From assembly GCA_013400975.1 (NCBI GenBank), contig WBMZ01010253.1, forward strand, positions 62,001-126,000: a DNA stretch of 64,000 bases. The letters are read 5' to 3'. The stretch is from Atrichornis clamosus (taxonomy: Eukaryota; Chordata; Aves; Passeriformes; Menuridae). Numbering within the stretch: position 1 is the first letter of the stretch; the number at the start of each line of letters is the position of its first letter. A program made the position numbers and the translations under genes. Shown one piece after another: positions 49,576 through 62,761 of the stretch. The notes under the pieces were generated by a model. It saw only the letters and a list, made by a program, of their open reading frames with translations, searched no databases and was not told where the DNA came from.

Positions 49576-52500
49576 GGTACTGCATTATCCTTGTATTTCA
49601 GCTGAGGTTACTTAAACTTTCACTGCTGCTTACAACCGTGAGTCAAACCACAGTGCCTACAGATGCCGTCTGTCTACACGAGCCCAAGTGTGTTCGGGGG
49701 CCCCAGCACTGGGGTGGGGCTGTGCCCGGGCGGCTCAGCAGGGCCTGGCCGTGCGGGGACAAGGCACTGTGCTTTCAGCTGTGCCTGGGGGGTTCTCTGC
49801 TGCCTCCTCAGCCCCCTGCGCTCCACTCCAGGCACCTTCCTTCCTGCAGGCTCAGCTGAGCTCTGCTTCTGGAGCTCTGCTTGCTAAACCCGAGCTGGTG
49901 CAGTAACAAGACAGTGAGGAGGGTTTAGCTCAGACCCAATTTGAGTTATTGAGCAAACAGCAGCAGTGCTGCCAGCCTTCATTACATCCACAGACAGATG
50001 GTCTGGACTGAGAGACCAGCAATTAATGTACAATGTGTTCTATGTTGGCACTTACCACAAAGGGATTTTTTTGTGTGTATAAACTGTCTCATTCTTAAAA
50101 CTTACTTTGTTTTGTGACTCTAGTGCCTATATGGAGCTGGAGGGAAATAGTAATTCCGTGTAGGCATTAAGTGGAGGAGTTGTTCTCTTTCTCTCAGCTT
50201 TCATTCAACATTCTAATGACTGAACATAATTTGTAAGTATTGAAATACTCCTTGTTATCACAGTCAATTCTCCCTAATGTATCTTCTGCATTAAAATGAG
50301 CTATTTGCCCCTGAGTATCTCTGTTAGATGGGAATCTTATCATTCCCATCAGGATCTCCTGCATGAGGAGAAATTTAAGTCATTGGAGTACAAGTATGCA
50401 TTTGGCCCAGATGTTTGCCTGGGTGAGAATATCTGAAGTTTTGCACTCTGCTGACAAGCTGACAACTTTACTCATTATTTTTTTACATTATTTTTATTCT
50501 CCAGCTTATTATCAGACCCCTAATTCATTCACTAAGTAGAACCCAACATGAAATGAGCCAGATGTGTGACTCAAAGCCATTCCTGGCTCCTTGACTATGC
50601 CTCAACTGTTTTATATTGTGAATCCTCTTAGGTTAGAGCTGTGTATTTCCAGATGTCTTTCCCAAGCTTGCAAATCAGAAGACACCAGGATTCCAGATTC
50701 CTGTTAGAGCCAGAATACCTGTGGAGGTGAGTCAGCACATGTCTGTCTGTTGCTTTTTTGCCAAATTTGGGCTATAATTTGAAGCAGAGGTGATGATCTG
50801 CAAAACCAGTTCCATTTTAATACTCCTGCCTCATTTACTTGATGCTATCAATCCTTTAAATGAAGTTGGAAGGTTTTTTAGCTCTGCCTTTGAGGTATTT
50901 GGGAACTTATTTGATCAGGATGGAAAGCCTCAGATGCTGAGGACATAAATATATGATCATGTAATCAGAGTCTGCATCATGAGCAAGAGATGAGATAATG
51001 TTCTGGGATTAATTTTCTGAGATCTCTCTCACCAATCTTTTTTGGTCTTTTTTTACCTTTAAAATTGAATTTTACATATGCAGTGGACAAGACCAGGCAG
51101 ATAAAAGATTGAGCTGTAATTATGAACTGTTAGAGGTAAAAATCCAACCTTCCATTCAATAAGGCAAATTTTCCCAGGAAAAGTCTTTAATATCACAGAT
51201 AGATGCTGTTTATTTATGACAACGCTTATTTACACTGGATTTTTAAAGAAAAAAAACACCGTTAATACCATTAGGCATGATTCTTTTTTAAACATTTCTG
51301 GTGCAGTCCTCAGGTTAGATGTTGTTACACTGGGAATATTCTTCGTAGCGTTGCACATTTTGCCACCTCAGTCCTTCCCTCAGTCTGTGGCTAATGCTTC
51401 TAAACTACAGATTGTTGTCTAATAAAGAGAAATAGGTGCTTATTGTTGGCAGATGCTGCTAATATGGCTTTTCCTGACATTGCTTGTGTCTCCTAAGACT
51501 GGGTGTGGGTGTGTGTGTGTATTTTTTGTGGTGTTTTTGTTAGTTTGTTTAGCTTTGACTTAGGGAGAGTTATTTGGGTTTTGCTGTGTTTTTTGTTTTT
51601 TGTTTTAATTTCAGTAAATTCGCAGCTTTTCTGATGTATTCTTTAGAAAAAGAAATGTGCCTGAGTGATAGACATACTACAGTGGTGCTCCTCAGCTCAT
51701 GTCACAGTGTTCACTGTTTCATGGAAGAGATGCTTTTTGTGTCTAGGAACTTGCTTCTTGCAATTTACTTTTTTTCTCCCCTCTAACCTTTTTCCCAGAA
51801 TTGCTTCATTCTGAACTGCAACTCTTAAGCTTCTAAGAAAGCATTTACATTTCTTTGAGTAATACAATTTTCCACGTATTTCCTCTCCCTCTCTGTCCAG
51901 TTTTGCAGCAGCCTGAAACAAGAGCAGCAGCCTGTGAATTACCCGGGTCGAGGTGCTCTGTGTCACCCCGGAGCACATTCCCTTCATCCCTCCCTGCAGA
52001 CACAAGGAACAATAACTCCCGAGCAGTGGCTGGTTCTTGGGACACTGCTGATGCTCAGAACGCCCTTCTCTGTGAGCACTGATGAATTGATCAGTCCTGC
52101 AGCAGTCCTGCGTGTTGGACAAAACACATTTTCCACACTTTAGTCATGGAGAAAAAGGAGACAGGAGCTACGGCCTCAGAAATCCATTCAGCTAAGCTGT
52201 CCTCTCAGACTCCTCACTGAAAGAAAATGTTTATCTGCACTCCTACATCATGGAAGTCTTTACGGTTCTGTGCTGCCCCTGGCTTAAAGTATAACTTCAG
52301 GACTGTGGTAATTTATGGTGGTCTGCAGCGAAGCCCTCCAGGACTGAGATTATCTACAGGGTCTCCAAGACATCTGTTGTGTTCCCTACGTATGGAGTAG
52401 AAAATATCTGACTTGGGACTACACTACTTGGGGAGATATCCATATTTATGAGCAGTAGCTCTATTTTAAAGTACTTACTTTCATTCCAGAACCCAAAGCC

Positions 52501-55139
52501 CTTGAAAACATTAATGTATTAATTACTCTGTACAATCCTCTTAAAATATTTGGTAAATGAATAGTTTTCTGTACACAATGAGCCCTTAGCTACCCTTACA
52601 GAGCTGGGCAGTAGGAAACCCAATGGTAACTGCCCTTTCCTCCCTGATAACACTTCAGGCTTTACTCTGTCTTTAACCTTTGGATCTTCAGCCCACTCTG
52701 TCAAAGATTTTGAGACTGAAACACAGCTTGATTTCAGTGTTTAAAACATCTGGATTTAGTTTGTATAAAAGAGTTAGAAATTGTCATTGGGATCGTTCAT
52801 TCACAAAAAAACACCAGAGCAAGGTACCCAACACAGAGGATTTCCACCTCATTCCCTTGGCAGGAGAGGGCTATTCCCACGTCACAGATCCCTGGCAGAT
52901 CAGCAGGAACATGCTGAGCCTGATTGGAGAGGACATGACGTGAGAAGCCAAACTGGGAATGTCCGTAAGCACTTAGTGGTTTGTGTTTAATGTCAGACCA
53001 CATTGCTAGTATGGAACAAAGATAATAGAGACTTGTAGGTGAAATTGTTCCTTTTCCCAGGTTTAGTGAGCTTCCTGTCTGCTTCCAGAGAACAATGAAA
53101 TAAGATGGAAATGTGTGGATTCTGCTCAGGGGCAATGCTGGCCCTTCTCAGGTTATTCACAGTTACTGTTTGTTATTACTCATATTAGTTACTGATCATC
53201 TCCAGGTACCTGTTGTGTTCTTCCAGCACCAGCCAACAAAATTCAAACCCAAACTGACTTGATGGTTTCACATCAGGATTCAAACTCTCTTTTTCTGCCT
53301 AGGGCAGGCAGCAAAGAACTAGAGCTCTCTGGATTATCTGGATGACTGAGAAGCACTTTCTCATTACAGATTAATTTACTATGCTGGAATCCCAGCACAC
53401 TCTGTTTTACCACCAGTGCTTTATGTAGGAGTTGGCAGGAACATTAACTCAGCTGTTGCCCCTTGGAGTGTTTGCCTCATTGGCAAAGGCAGGAATTCAG
53501 TGCTGGGAGCAGAGTTCAGGTCTGTGCCTTGGGATGCAGCAGCACCAGCGCGAGGAGTGGGCTCTGAGGAACCTCCTGTGTGTTTGCACTGTCACGCAGA
53601 AAACATCTGCTGCAGGTCCTGCACGGAGGAGAGCGAGGACAAACAGCTGCCTACAGAACCTACCACTCCTTGTGACACTCACGGACCATCCCTGAAAAAA
53701 ACTTATTTTAAAAATTTGACATTTTAAAAGTTCCCAGTATTTAGCATTGAATCTCTGTTTAGTTCAGGAAGGCTAGCATTTTTTTTTAATATTAGAGCGT
53801 GCTGCATAAATAAACAGAATGGGCTTTTTGAAATGTTTTAGGTCATCATTGTAACATCAGGCAAGGGTTTGTGATTGGCCTCGGAAATGGTTTTTCTTCA
53901 GCCTGGAAGCTCTTGCCAATGGAGCTGTCGTGACTTTCAGGTTGCTACAACTCTGCTTATTTGAAAAAAAGCTGTATTTCCAAAAAACACAGTGTAAAGC
54001 AAAGCTTTTGAACCACAACTTAGCTCCATTTTATTTTGCATGAAAAACGTGGTGAGGCTGCCTTAGCCTCCTTGGAAGTGAGTTAAGTGCAAACTCCAAC
54101 CAGGCCCCTGCTTGACTGTAGCTTTGTTTTTCCAGTACAGGCAGGGAGAAAGGAGAAAGGCTTCCCCAGCTCCTGGCTGTGGTGCTAATGTCCTTAGTAA
54201 GGAATGAAGTTCCCAAAATTCCCACAGAGTAATACAGTAGATGTTTTGGTCTAAGGTCTTTAGGTTTTTGGGTAGTGCACACAAAGTTTATGATTTTCTT
54301 CCCTCACGTCTCTGGCTAAATTACGAAAATTCTGTAATAGGATCTGTTTCATTTTAAGACAATTCCAACCCGAATTTATGTGAGAAAGGTAAACTTTCTA
54401 AGGCTTCTTTCTATGTCTGTTTTGCAGCTTAGCTTCGGTAGGTTCCCTATCCCAAAGGCAAAACTGGGGTGGATGCACAGGAAGGGAAGAGGAGGGTGAA
54501 GGTTCCCACGCGGCTGGGACACGGCAGGACTGGGGCACGGGAGGGCGGGGGGCTGTGGCACCTGGAGGGAACAGGCACGGAGGAGAAAGCTTGGAATGTG
54601 GCTCCTGGGAGTGCAGCAGCGTGACAGCAACTGAGTGTATTTCCAGAGTCCTTTTTGAGTTTCGCAGCGTGCAGAGCTTGTTTGGCTGCTCTGGAGAGCT
54701 CCGAGGCATCCTGGCAGCAGCTACAGGCAGCTCCTGCGGATCTCCGCAGCAATTCCTACCGGGTTGATCACCAGTTGCTTCAAATGGCAACTGGGATGTG
54801 GGGTTTTTGTTGTGCTATATTTATCTAGTCGGAGGAAGAAAAGAAAGTAACATAACAGCTATGAGCAAAAACATATTTTTGGAGAGAGAAGTAATTTGCA
54901 TTTTTAGCAACATTACATTGATGACATTTTTAGGGTTGTGAACATTGGTAAATATCCTCAAACCTGTAAGGTTTTTAAAAGCTTGGGCACTTAAAAGTGG
55001 TAGAAATTTTTAACAATGTCTCAAAATGCCTGGTCATCAACAAGAAAGAGGGCATATCAAACAGGATTTAATGCTTTTGAAATGTCAAATAACACTGATG
55101 CCTTAAAACAATACGAGTGTTTTAACTTCTGTGGCATTT
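49576..55139. other. Unique non-coding stretch
   Basis: No gene or transposon is recognised. 49680-49870 is GC-rich but has few CpG. T/G low complexity lies at 51505-51606. A GC-rich segment at 54470-54600 (GGCACGGGAGGGCGGGGGG) stands out slightly. Frames up to about 140 codons have no family resemblance. Confidence 0.5.
51505..51606. repeat. T/G-rich low-complexity tract
   Basis: It starts with a (GT)n-like stretch (GGGTGTGTGTGTGTA) and continues as T runs separated by single or double G (TTTTTTGTTTTTTGTTTT). Seen directly. Confidence 0.8.
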
Positions 55140-55930
55140 TAAAGAAGTTAACTTTGCAATTTTATTGGAGGATGTAATGTGCAATTGTTAAAACATCATC
55201 AAACTGATTGCTGTATTTGATTTAAAATGTCATATTCAGTACGGTGATTTTCCCTCATTAACATTAAACTTGGGGAACCATATGTTAAAACAATCCTGCC
55301 TATTGAATGAGTACACTCAGTTAAATAATATGAGCAGAAAAAATGGGAGACTTTCTACTAAGCACTTTTATCCCCATTTTAAAAATCCTCTAAAATTCAT
55401 TAGGACAAACCTAATCCTGCAAATGGTAAATCATTCTATTTATAGATTGCATGGCATTTTGATATTAAAATGCATAAAATCTGCCAATAGTTTAGAAATG
55501 AGGCATCAGCAAAGAGGATTATTGGTCTACCTAAATAATAATACAACCATTAAGAGGATAACATTTTCCAATTGCAATTACATGCCTTAATTTTAAAGAA
55601 GCTATCATTTACAATAATTTGGCAGATTCAGTCCATATTTCTTTCACAAATTTATTTCTTCATTATGCCTCAAAACAAATTTATGGTGCATTTATGTTTG
55701 TGAAGATAATTTGCTTAGTTTATTGTGAATGGAAATCAGTAATTACATACAATCTCATTCTCTACAGACATAAAGTTAATTCATGGTAGTAATTTTACAC
55801 AGAATATTAGCCTGTGTTAGTTATGATGAAAATGTTACTGTGGCAAATGCTCTATTACAGTATAATTTCCTTGGACTTGGTGCAAAGGAAATACTGACTT
55901 AGTAAATAACACTTAACTCATTGATTTTGT
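55140..55930. other. AT-rich, CpG-depleted, repeat-free block (candidate conserved element)
   Basis: I count a single CpG (55242) in about 790 bp, no repeat words and many TAAT/ATTA cores, for example TTCCAATTGCAATTACATG and GTTAATTCATGGTAGTAATT. This texture is typical of deeply conserved non-coding elements near developmental genes, but texture is not conservation. A 106-codon frame at 55270-55590 shows no family signature. Confidence 0.3.
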
Positions 55931-57472
55931 GATAATTTGGGGTGGTTCTCAAGATTTATTAATAATTATGGAAAAAAATCCCTATCTGGGCCTAAAATCA
56001 GAATTTCTTTTGTGAGTGAGGAGTGGAAGCTTATGGAAAAATAAACACTTGAAGAAGTCCAGCAGCAGAGATGCACTGCCAGATTCTAGAAGTGAGTCTG
56101 TGATGCTGGTGATGAAAGCAATAGATCCCATTCTCCAAGTAATTTAAATGGAATCTCTTGATCTAGAGATGTAAAATGGCCAAGGCTAAATAAGATGTCT
56201 GGAGGCAATGATTCTGTGTTAACATTCAAGACAAATTTTTTGTTATAACCAGTCTTTCCAAGCACGCGGCGTCTGAGCCTGAGCCTTTTGTGGCACATAC
56301 TAAAGGAACTTATATTAAGGGGGAAAAAAAAAAGAAAAAAAAAAAGGGATGTCTTATTTTGCTGATATCCTGGATATTTGCCCAGATGTGCAGTAGTTCA
56401 GTGTACACCTAAATGCTTTGCCCTGGACATTTGGGTTGACAGTGAATTCCCACAGTTCTTGGATGGAGATTCCACCTAAGAAGTGTGAGAGAAAACCAAA
56501 TTATTCCTTTTCTCCTCCACCCATCCCACCCCAGGAAAAACTGTTGAAACACAAACATTTCTCAGGGGAGGGGGAAACAACAAAGGAATAAGTGACCTTT
56601 TCTTTAATAGCATTGCAGGGCTCTCTGCACTGTTGCTCTGGCCTTTGGATGTCGTGGTATCCAAAGGCAGGACTTTGTGCCAAGCTGTCATTTGCTGTAC
56701 ACTGAAGCAAAAAATTCATTAAGCTGCTCTGGGAATTCTAATTTCCTTAGTTTTCTGAAACAGTTAAATAAGGATAATTTGCCGTTTTGGAATGAACTTC
56801 CTTGGGGATTGGGTAGTTGCAGTCCTCCAAATATGATGTTACAAGAAAGCATTGCACTCCCAGCTGAACAGAAGGAACACAAATCTGTAATTAGCCTTTA
56901 TATCACAAAATGTATGAAAATGTTATACACTGTAAAATATCCGCCATCTCATTAAAAGTAAATGAGGTTTGGCAAACTCTGGATCTTTCGAATAAGATTA
57001 TTACCAAAGTGTTCCTGCTGTTAAGAATTTTTAAAGGGATCTTTGATTTCAAGGGCTATTGTAAGTATTGCTATGTGTAATCCATAAATTGTTATTGCAT
57101 AGGATTTATGGAAGTATTTAGACTGAACTTGCACTTGAAACAAAGAATGTGAAGCTCTCATGGCTTTTGAAAAAGTTGATTTTCATCTTTCCAGCTGATG
57201 TCACAAAGTACTTCTGACCCTAAGTACTGCTATCAAAAATAGGGAATTCCCAAGTGAGGAGCTCCTGGAGTCTGCACCACCTTTCAGACGTTCAGCTGAA
57301 AACCCGCACCTGATGCCAGTGCACCACGCTGCCCTCCCTAAAGTTAGAAGGGAACCTGGTGGAAGGAGCAGCCAGAACAGCATCACTGGAGATGAGTGGC
57401 TGAAGGGGCTGAATTGCACAAGTTTGCAATGGAAGGGGCTTTGTCCCAGCCACTGAGACTTGTTTGTTCTCT
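55931..57472. other. Unique non-coding sequence
   Basis: No gene or transposon is recognised. It includes an A-rich run at 56324-56345 (A10, G, then A11). Confidence 0.55.
56324..56345. repeat. Poly-A-rich run
   Basis: Ten A, one G and eleven A follow GGGG. No retropseudogene body is recognisable to its left. Confidence 0.85.
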
Positions 57473-57797
57473 CATCACAGAATCCCTGAGGCTGGAAAAG
57501 CCCTCCCAGCCCACGGAGTGCAGGCCGTGCCCCATCGCCACCTTGTCCCCAGCCCAGAGCTCTGAGTGCCATGTCCAGGCCTTCCTGGGACACCTCCAGG
57601 GATGGGCACTCCAACACCTCCCTGGGCAGCCCCTGCCAAGGCCTGGCCACCCTTTCCAGGGAGAAATTCCTCCTGCTGTCCACCCTGCCCCTCCCCTGGC
57701 ACAGCCTGAGGCCGTTCCCTCTCCTCCTGTCCCTGTTCCCTGGGAGCAGATCCCAAATCCCCCCCTGGCTGCCCCCTCCTGTCAGGGGCTTGTGCCA
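57473..57797 (-). mobile_element. CR1 LINE fragment, antisense, GC-rich passerine-type
   Basis: The + strand reads CATCACAGAATCCCTGAGGC, TGGAAAAGCCCTCCCAG, GACACCTCCAGGGATGGGCA, CCTCCCTGGGCAGCCCCTGC, CCACCCTTTCCAGGGAGAAA, GCACAGCCTGAGGCCGTTCC and CTCTCCTCCTGTCCCTG, which is the inverted 3' end of a CR1 copy. It looks little degraded and GC-rich, so it is probably one of the younger insertions here. It is 5'-truncated. Frames of 80-160 codons on both strands are by-products. Confidence 0.96.
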
Positions 57798-57959
57798 TCA
57801 AAAAATACTGCTTCTTTTAAAGGAAGTTTAAAAAATTGTATGCTTGGGTTTGTTTGAGGGGTTTTTTAGATCAGTATGAAATGAATTCACTCTTGCAAGA
57901 GCAAAGTCCTTTTTTTAGCTTAAAACCTCATCTTTTCTACTTTGAATAGAGATAGTGTT

Positions 57960-58078
57960 TCAGGAGTTTGGGTTTGTTGGGGGTTTTTTGTGTGTGTGTG
58001 GTTTTTTCTTGTTTTAGCTTTTTTTGTTTGTTTGTTTGCTTTGTTTGTTGGGGGTTTTTTGGGATTTTTTTCCCTCCT
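57960..58078. repeat. T/G-rich low-complexity tract with (TTTG)n
   Basis: Two GTTGGGGGTTTTTT units flank GTGTGTGTGTGG, TTTGTTTGTTTG and long T runs. The G5 runs might support G-quadruplex folding. A 78-codon hydrophobic frame over it comes from the repeat itself. Confidence 0.85.
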
Positions 58079-61000
58079 TTTCTTGTCTTGTATTTCTTGT
58101 GTATCATGTAAAATACAGTTTTATGGCAGAGATGGCCTGTACTGGGCTCAGGCTGTTACTGTCTGTCTGAGTCATTGATTTTGTTTGGAACTTCTAAGTG
58201 CTCCTGGAACACAAATGAAGAATAAACATTATATTCTGTATCTGTGCATTCTCTTCCAGTAAGCTCTTAAAACTGTTAAATCATGCACAAATATGCATAA
58301 CACCTAGCACAGAGAGCCTAATATTAATGGTTATTTTCTGCTTTTGCAGAAGAAATAAATAGTACCAGTAGCCAGCTGCTTAATAACCTGGCATTTGGGC
58401 ACAGCATAAAACTGATAAGCCAACAACTGATCCAAAGGTAGAATTTTTTATTTCATGAAATAATGAATTAACAGCAGCAAGTTTTCAGTCTGTTGTATTG
58501 TCTGTCACCTTCTCAGTCTTCCCTTTGTGCTTAGAATTTGAGCCTTTATATGGGAGATTTGAATGGCTGAGGGAAATATCTTTAAGTGAATTTGCCCGAG
58601 ACCACTTTCTGTGCAAGTGTTAAGCCTGAGAATTAAAAGAGTGAATATCACCTTGGTGGAATCAAACAGAAACCTTAAAAAACCCCCTAAAGTTAGAAGA
58701 TTTGTCTTATAGGAGTTTATATGTGTATGTATAAAAACAGATATACTGAGATATTTTTTGGTTTCAGATTCCTGATGAGTTCTGTATTTTGCCAATAGGA
58801 ATGAAATCCCAAGAGCACAATATTCTGCTCCATTTCTAGGGGAAATATTGAGGTGGCAGATGTCACTCTGTTCCTTAAATCGTCACAGTCAGTGGCCTTT
58901 TTTTCATCCAAACTCCTACATTGCTGCATATTCAGAGTTCTTAAGATGTAAGGTTGTCTTTGAAAGGAATTTTATGTATATAAGTATATACACATTTAGT
59001 AAAAACTAGATAAAAAATCATGTAAATCAGAATATCTCAAGGGGAAGACAAAAGCAATTGGCAACTGCAACATGTCATTCCAGAGTAACTTTTTGTTCAA
59101 AGAAATACTTGTATTATTAGTTCAAAATTAACTCAGAAGTGAGTATTACTTTGAGGAAAGGCTGCATGGACTTTGAAATGATGCAGCAGAGCATCAAAAC
59201 AGTCACAAAAATGGGTTGTGATGATGTGGGTGCCAACAGATCTAGCTCCTCCTAAGGAGATCTTTCAAATACAGTGATTTTTTTTTAACAATTACAGAAT
59301 AGACTTCTTATAACCAAAAAGTAGTTCAAGAGAAACAAAATGAGACTTAGTCCACCTCTGCTGTGATCAAAAGATTTAGCATTCTGAAGTATTCATTTCA
59401 CCTTCTGAAGAAAAATAAAAAAGTAAGGAAAAACTCTGTAGAATGATTGAAATTAAATTTTCAGGCTATTAACAACTTTAAAAATGGAATCGTGACACAA
59501 AGTTCATTTCCTCTTGCTTCTCATTTTCAAATGAAGTACAGTAATTTCTACTGAGGTAGGAGGATTTTTTTCAGGAAATGCTTTGGAATGAGCACGCTAC
59601 AGTTTGTCCGGGAATCCAAATGAAGGCAACTTTGTTCTATCCCTGTTTCTGCTGCAGCTGTAAGAGCAGCAGTGCTACCCCAACTTCTCCAAACTAGGGG
59701 GAACTGGAAATACTCCACTGGGTCGATTCCAAAGTTGTGGAACTTGCAGGAGTTTTCTCATCCCTTTCACTTCCACGTTGTCTGTTGGGGTCGGGCTGAT
59801 TTGTGAGCAGGCTGTGCTGTGCTGCTGCAGCCCCTGGTAACCTCGGCCACGGATCAATGTGCTAAACAATGAGCAATCAGCACCAAACGGATGGGCTGTG
59901 CCCAGAGAGTTTCAGATCCAAGTGCTGAAAATGCATAACTTAGCTGCCATTAAATGCGTCCTCCAGGAAATACTGCCTGGCAGCGCTGGGCAGATTAGTG
60001 ACAGGAATTCCTGTTGGGTATCACTGAGCGCACAGGAGCCACATCTGGCTCCAGGAGCCCCGTGAAGTGCACAAATGGCTGCGGGCTGGCAGAAGCTCTG
60101 GCAACAGCACCACGGCTCCCTGGCCTCTTTTCATCCTCTTGCGAGAGGCTCCAGCCCCAGTGGAGCTGCTGACCCGACACAGGTGCTGTGTTCTGCTGCT
60201 GCTCTCCCTGAAAGACATTCTGTAATGAAGTCGCTCACAAAGGCAATGGGTTTTGATGTAGTGAATCAGAGGATTGCAGAAAAAGACAAAATCATTCGTG
60301 TTAGTTCAAAGAGGAGTGTGCCAAAAGAGCAGTTTCAGCTGCAGGTACACAGAAGCCTTGCTGCCTCACAGACACTTTGACTTTCATTAGTTTATTGATT
60401 GCTTCCAACTGTTGCAGAAGCAGTTTTGGGCTGGAGGCTCTGGCATTGTGAAAGGGCTGTTTGATTGCTAACAATTTAGGAATTCTGGTGGCTAGCAGAA
60501 TGAGCAACCCCAAACTGAGACTTTTTGCTGTATTATTCAGGAAGGAAGGGGATCTAAGATGAATATGCACAGGTTTTGGCCACACACACGTTTAGCAGGG
60601 AGCCAGAGTGCCCAAACACTGTGACAGCCACTGTCTGCTCGGGTGGAGAATTATTTAAAGAGAAAACTGGCACTAGGGGAGAACCTGACTCCCACTGACT
60701 TCATTGAGACCTGGAATATTTCCTTGGGAGGTTGTGAACCAGCCATTCCCCCATTCAGAAGGTGGAGGCACACTTGGATATTCTGCAGCTACTGTTCAAC
60801 TGCTTATGTCAGCTTTATTATTTATTAGGGGTTGGGTACACACTCAGCTTCCCACGTGGTCGGAACCCAAGTGATGACAAGGCTGATTTTTGTGTGGTGT
60901 TGGAAGGTTCTAGAAGCAGTGCAAGGTCAGAATTTAGGGGTTCATGCCTGTGTCCATCAATAAAAGCATTTTACTGGTTTTGTGGCACACTGCAGGGTTA

Positions 61001-62740
61001 TGTAGATTCCCATGGAGTTGTGAAGGAGCTGAGGCAGCAGAACCAGTTTATCTGCACCAGTGAAGGGATTTGCCCAAGCAAAAAAACCAAGCCCAGGTGT
61101 CTCCTAAAAGCAGGGCATTATACTATGTCAAGGAACTCTAGGGGACCTTGTTACTGCCAGGATCAGAAAGGGAAATTGCAGATGATAGAGGGATATAAAA
61201 ACTGAAGTTTGCAATGTAGGCGCCCAAGCCCTGTCTCCCAGCTCAGTCCGTAGCTGGGAACGTGAGCCTCTCTGAGTGGCAGCTTCAGAACTACTGTTAC
61301 AAACCAGTAATTGGTTTTCCTTCTCTTACCAGACCTGCAGACTTTTCTTGGACAAGGCCAGGTTTCCTGCAGGCCACAGGCAGATTTAAAATCAGTAAAA
61401 TGGAATCTATTTTTTTCTTTTTTTTTTTCTGCGGCTTGTTTAGATTAACTTTTTTATGTCTAAGGCTATTCTATGCACCAAAATTTTGCTAAAGGTGTTT
61501 TGCTCTCCTGCTTGAGAATTTCAGGCTAGACATTAGTTGGGAGTAATGTCTTAAAGCTGGTATTGCAAGTGAATAAAAGAGATGGTCCATCTCTGAGCCA
61601 GGATTCACCTGAGGAGTTTGTGAAATACCTGGAACAATAAGCCTAGTGTGATTTGGGACAGTTTCTAAATACTGTTGCAGTAAAAACACTTACTAACAGA
61701 TCTGCTCGGGGGCACACCCTTCTCTTTCCCTTCTGTGTGCAGGCGCAGGAGCTCGTCCTGTAGGCCAGGGATCTTCCTTTTCCACATTCTGCAAACCATG
61801 TGTGATATCTCTGTGCCAGCCTGAGAACTCCAGACAGCCTTGTCATACTTTAAACTTTGCTGCACCACTCAGGGTTCTCAGTGAGACTGAAGCGAGTCTC
61901 CAGAGGCTGATACAACCCTTATTATGTGACTGATTCCTCCACAGAATGCAAACATTAGTCCTAATGACGACTAAGACTGTGAATAGGCCATTATTGTACA
62001 TTTTTCCAGGGGTCTGTTGTGCTGGAGAATAATAAAAGGGCACTGGAAAACAGATATCATCCAAAGAGTATAGAACTGTGTTCTAAATAGCCCACAGCAA
62101 ATGCTGAGTAATCTGGTAAGTCCTAGGTTGTGATGAAAGCTGGAACATTTGGTGTTGGTGGCACAGCACTGACAGGAGTCTGGGGGCTGCTGGGCTGGCA
62201 AATGCTGAAGGACCAAGCTTGGAGCTGTCACAGAGACGGCAGTCGTGCAGACCAGCGCTGTGATCCCAGGCCAAGGCTCTCTGATCCTCCCTGTCTGGGT
62301 TGTAAACTCTTGAAAGTGGGGATTGTCTCCCAGGCTGCCTTCAGTCACTGTCCCAGCCCCTGCTGGGTCAGTCCTGCCCGCAGTGCGTGGGATCACTCAG
62401 TGGGGCTCTCGGCTGCCTGTGAGCTGTGCCAGGGTGAACCCTGCTGCCCATCCTGCACCCAGGGAGAATTGGCAGGGACCCTTCTGGTTCACAGCGCACT
62501 TTTATTTCCAGGGCAGGTGCCATTCACACAGCAGGGTGTGTGGTTTGAGTGGAGCCTCATGGCGTTACCCGTGTGTGGGAGGGCCCCTGTCTGCTCTTCT
62601 CAGCTGAGCTGGGGGCTGAGTCCTTCAGAGCAGGCTGGGGCCCTCGACTCACTGTGATGCATCAAAGGCGTCCAGAAGACCCGAATAGACACATTCTGAC
62701 AGTATCACTCTGTGAAACCTGAAGCTCTACCTACGTCGTC

Positions 62741-62761
62741 TTTTTTTTTTTTTTTTTTTTT
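62741..62761. repeat. Poly-T run (21 T)
   Basis: This is the longest homopolymer in the window. It is followed by AG|GT at 62762-62765, and a run of nine A occurs about 30 bp downstream. No minus-strand processed pseudogene body is recognised next to it. Confidence 0.95.

Noticed and set aside
60762..61205. 147-codon + strand open frame
   Set aside because: The composition is unremarkable, there is no recognisable domain, and no splice or promoter context is specific to it.
61578..61594. 17-bp inverted repeat (8-bp arms, one-base centre)
   Set aside because: About one such arrangement is expected by chance in a window of this length.
62130..62657. 175-codon + strand open frame
   Set aside because: It lies in a GC-richer stretch with fewer stops, and the translation resembles no family.
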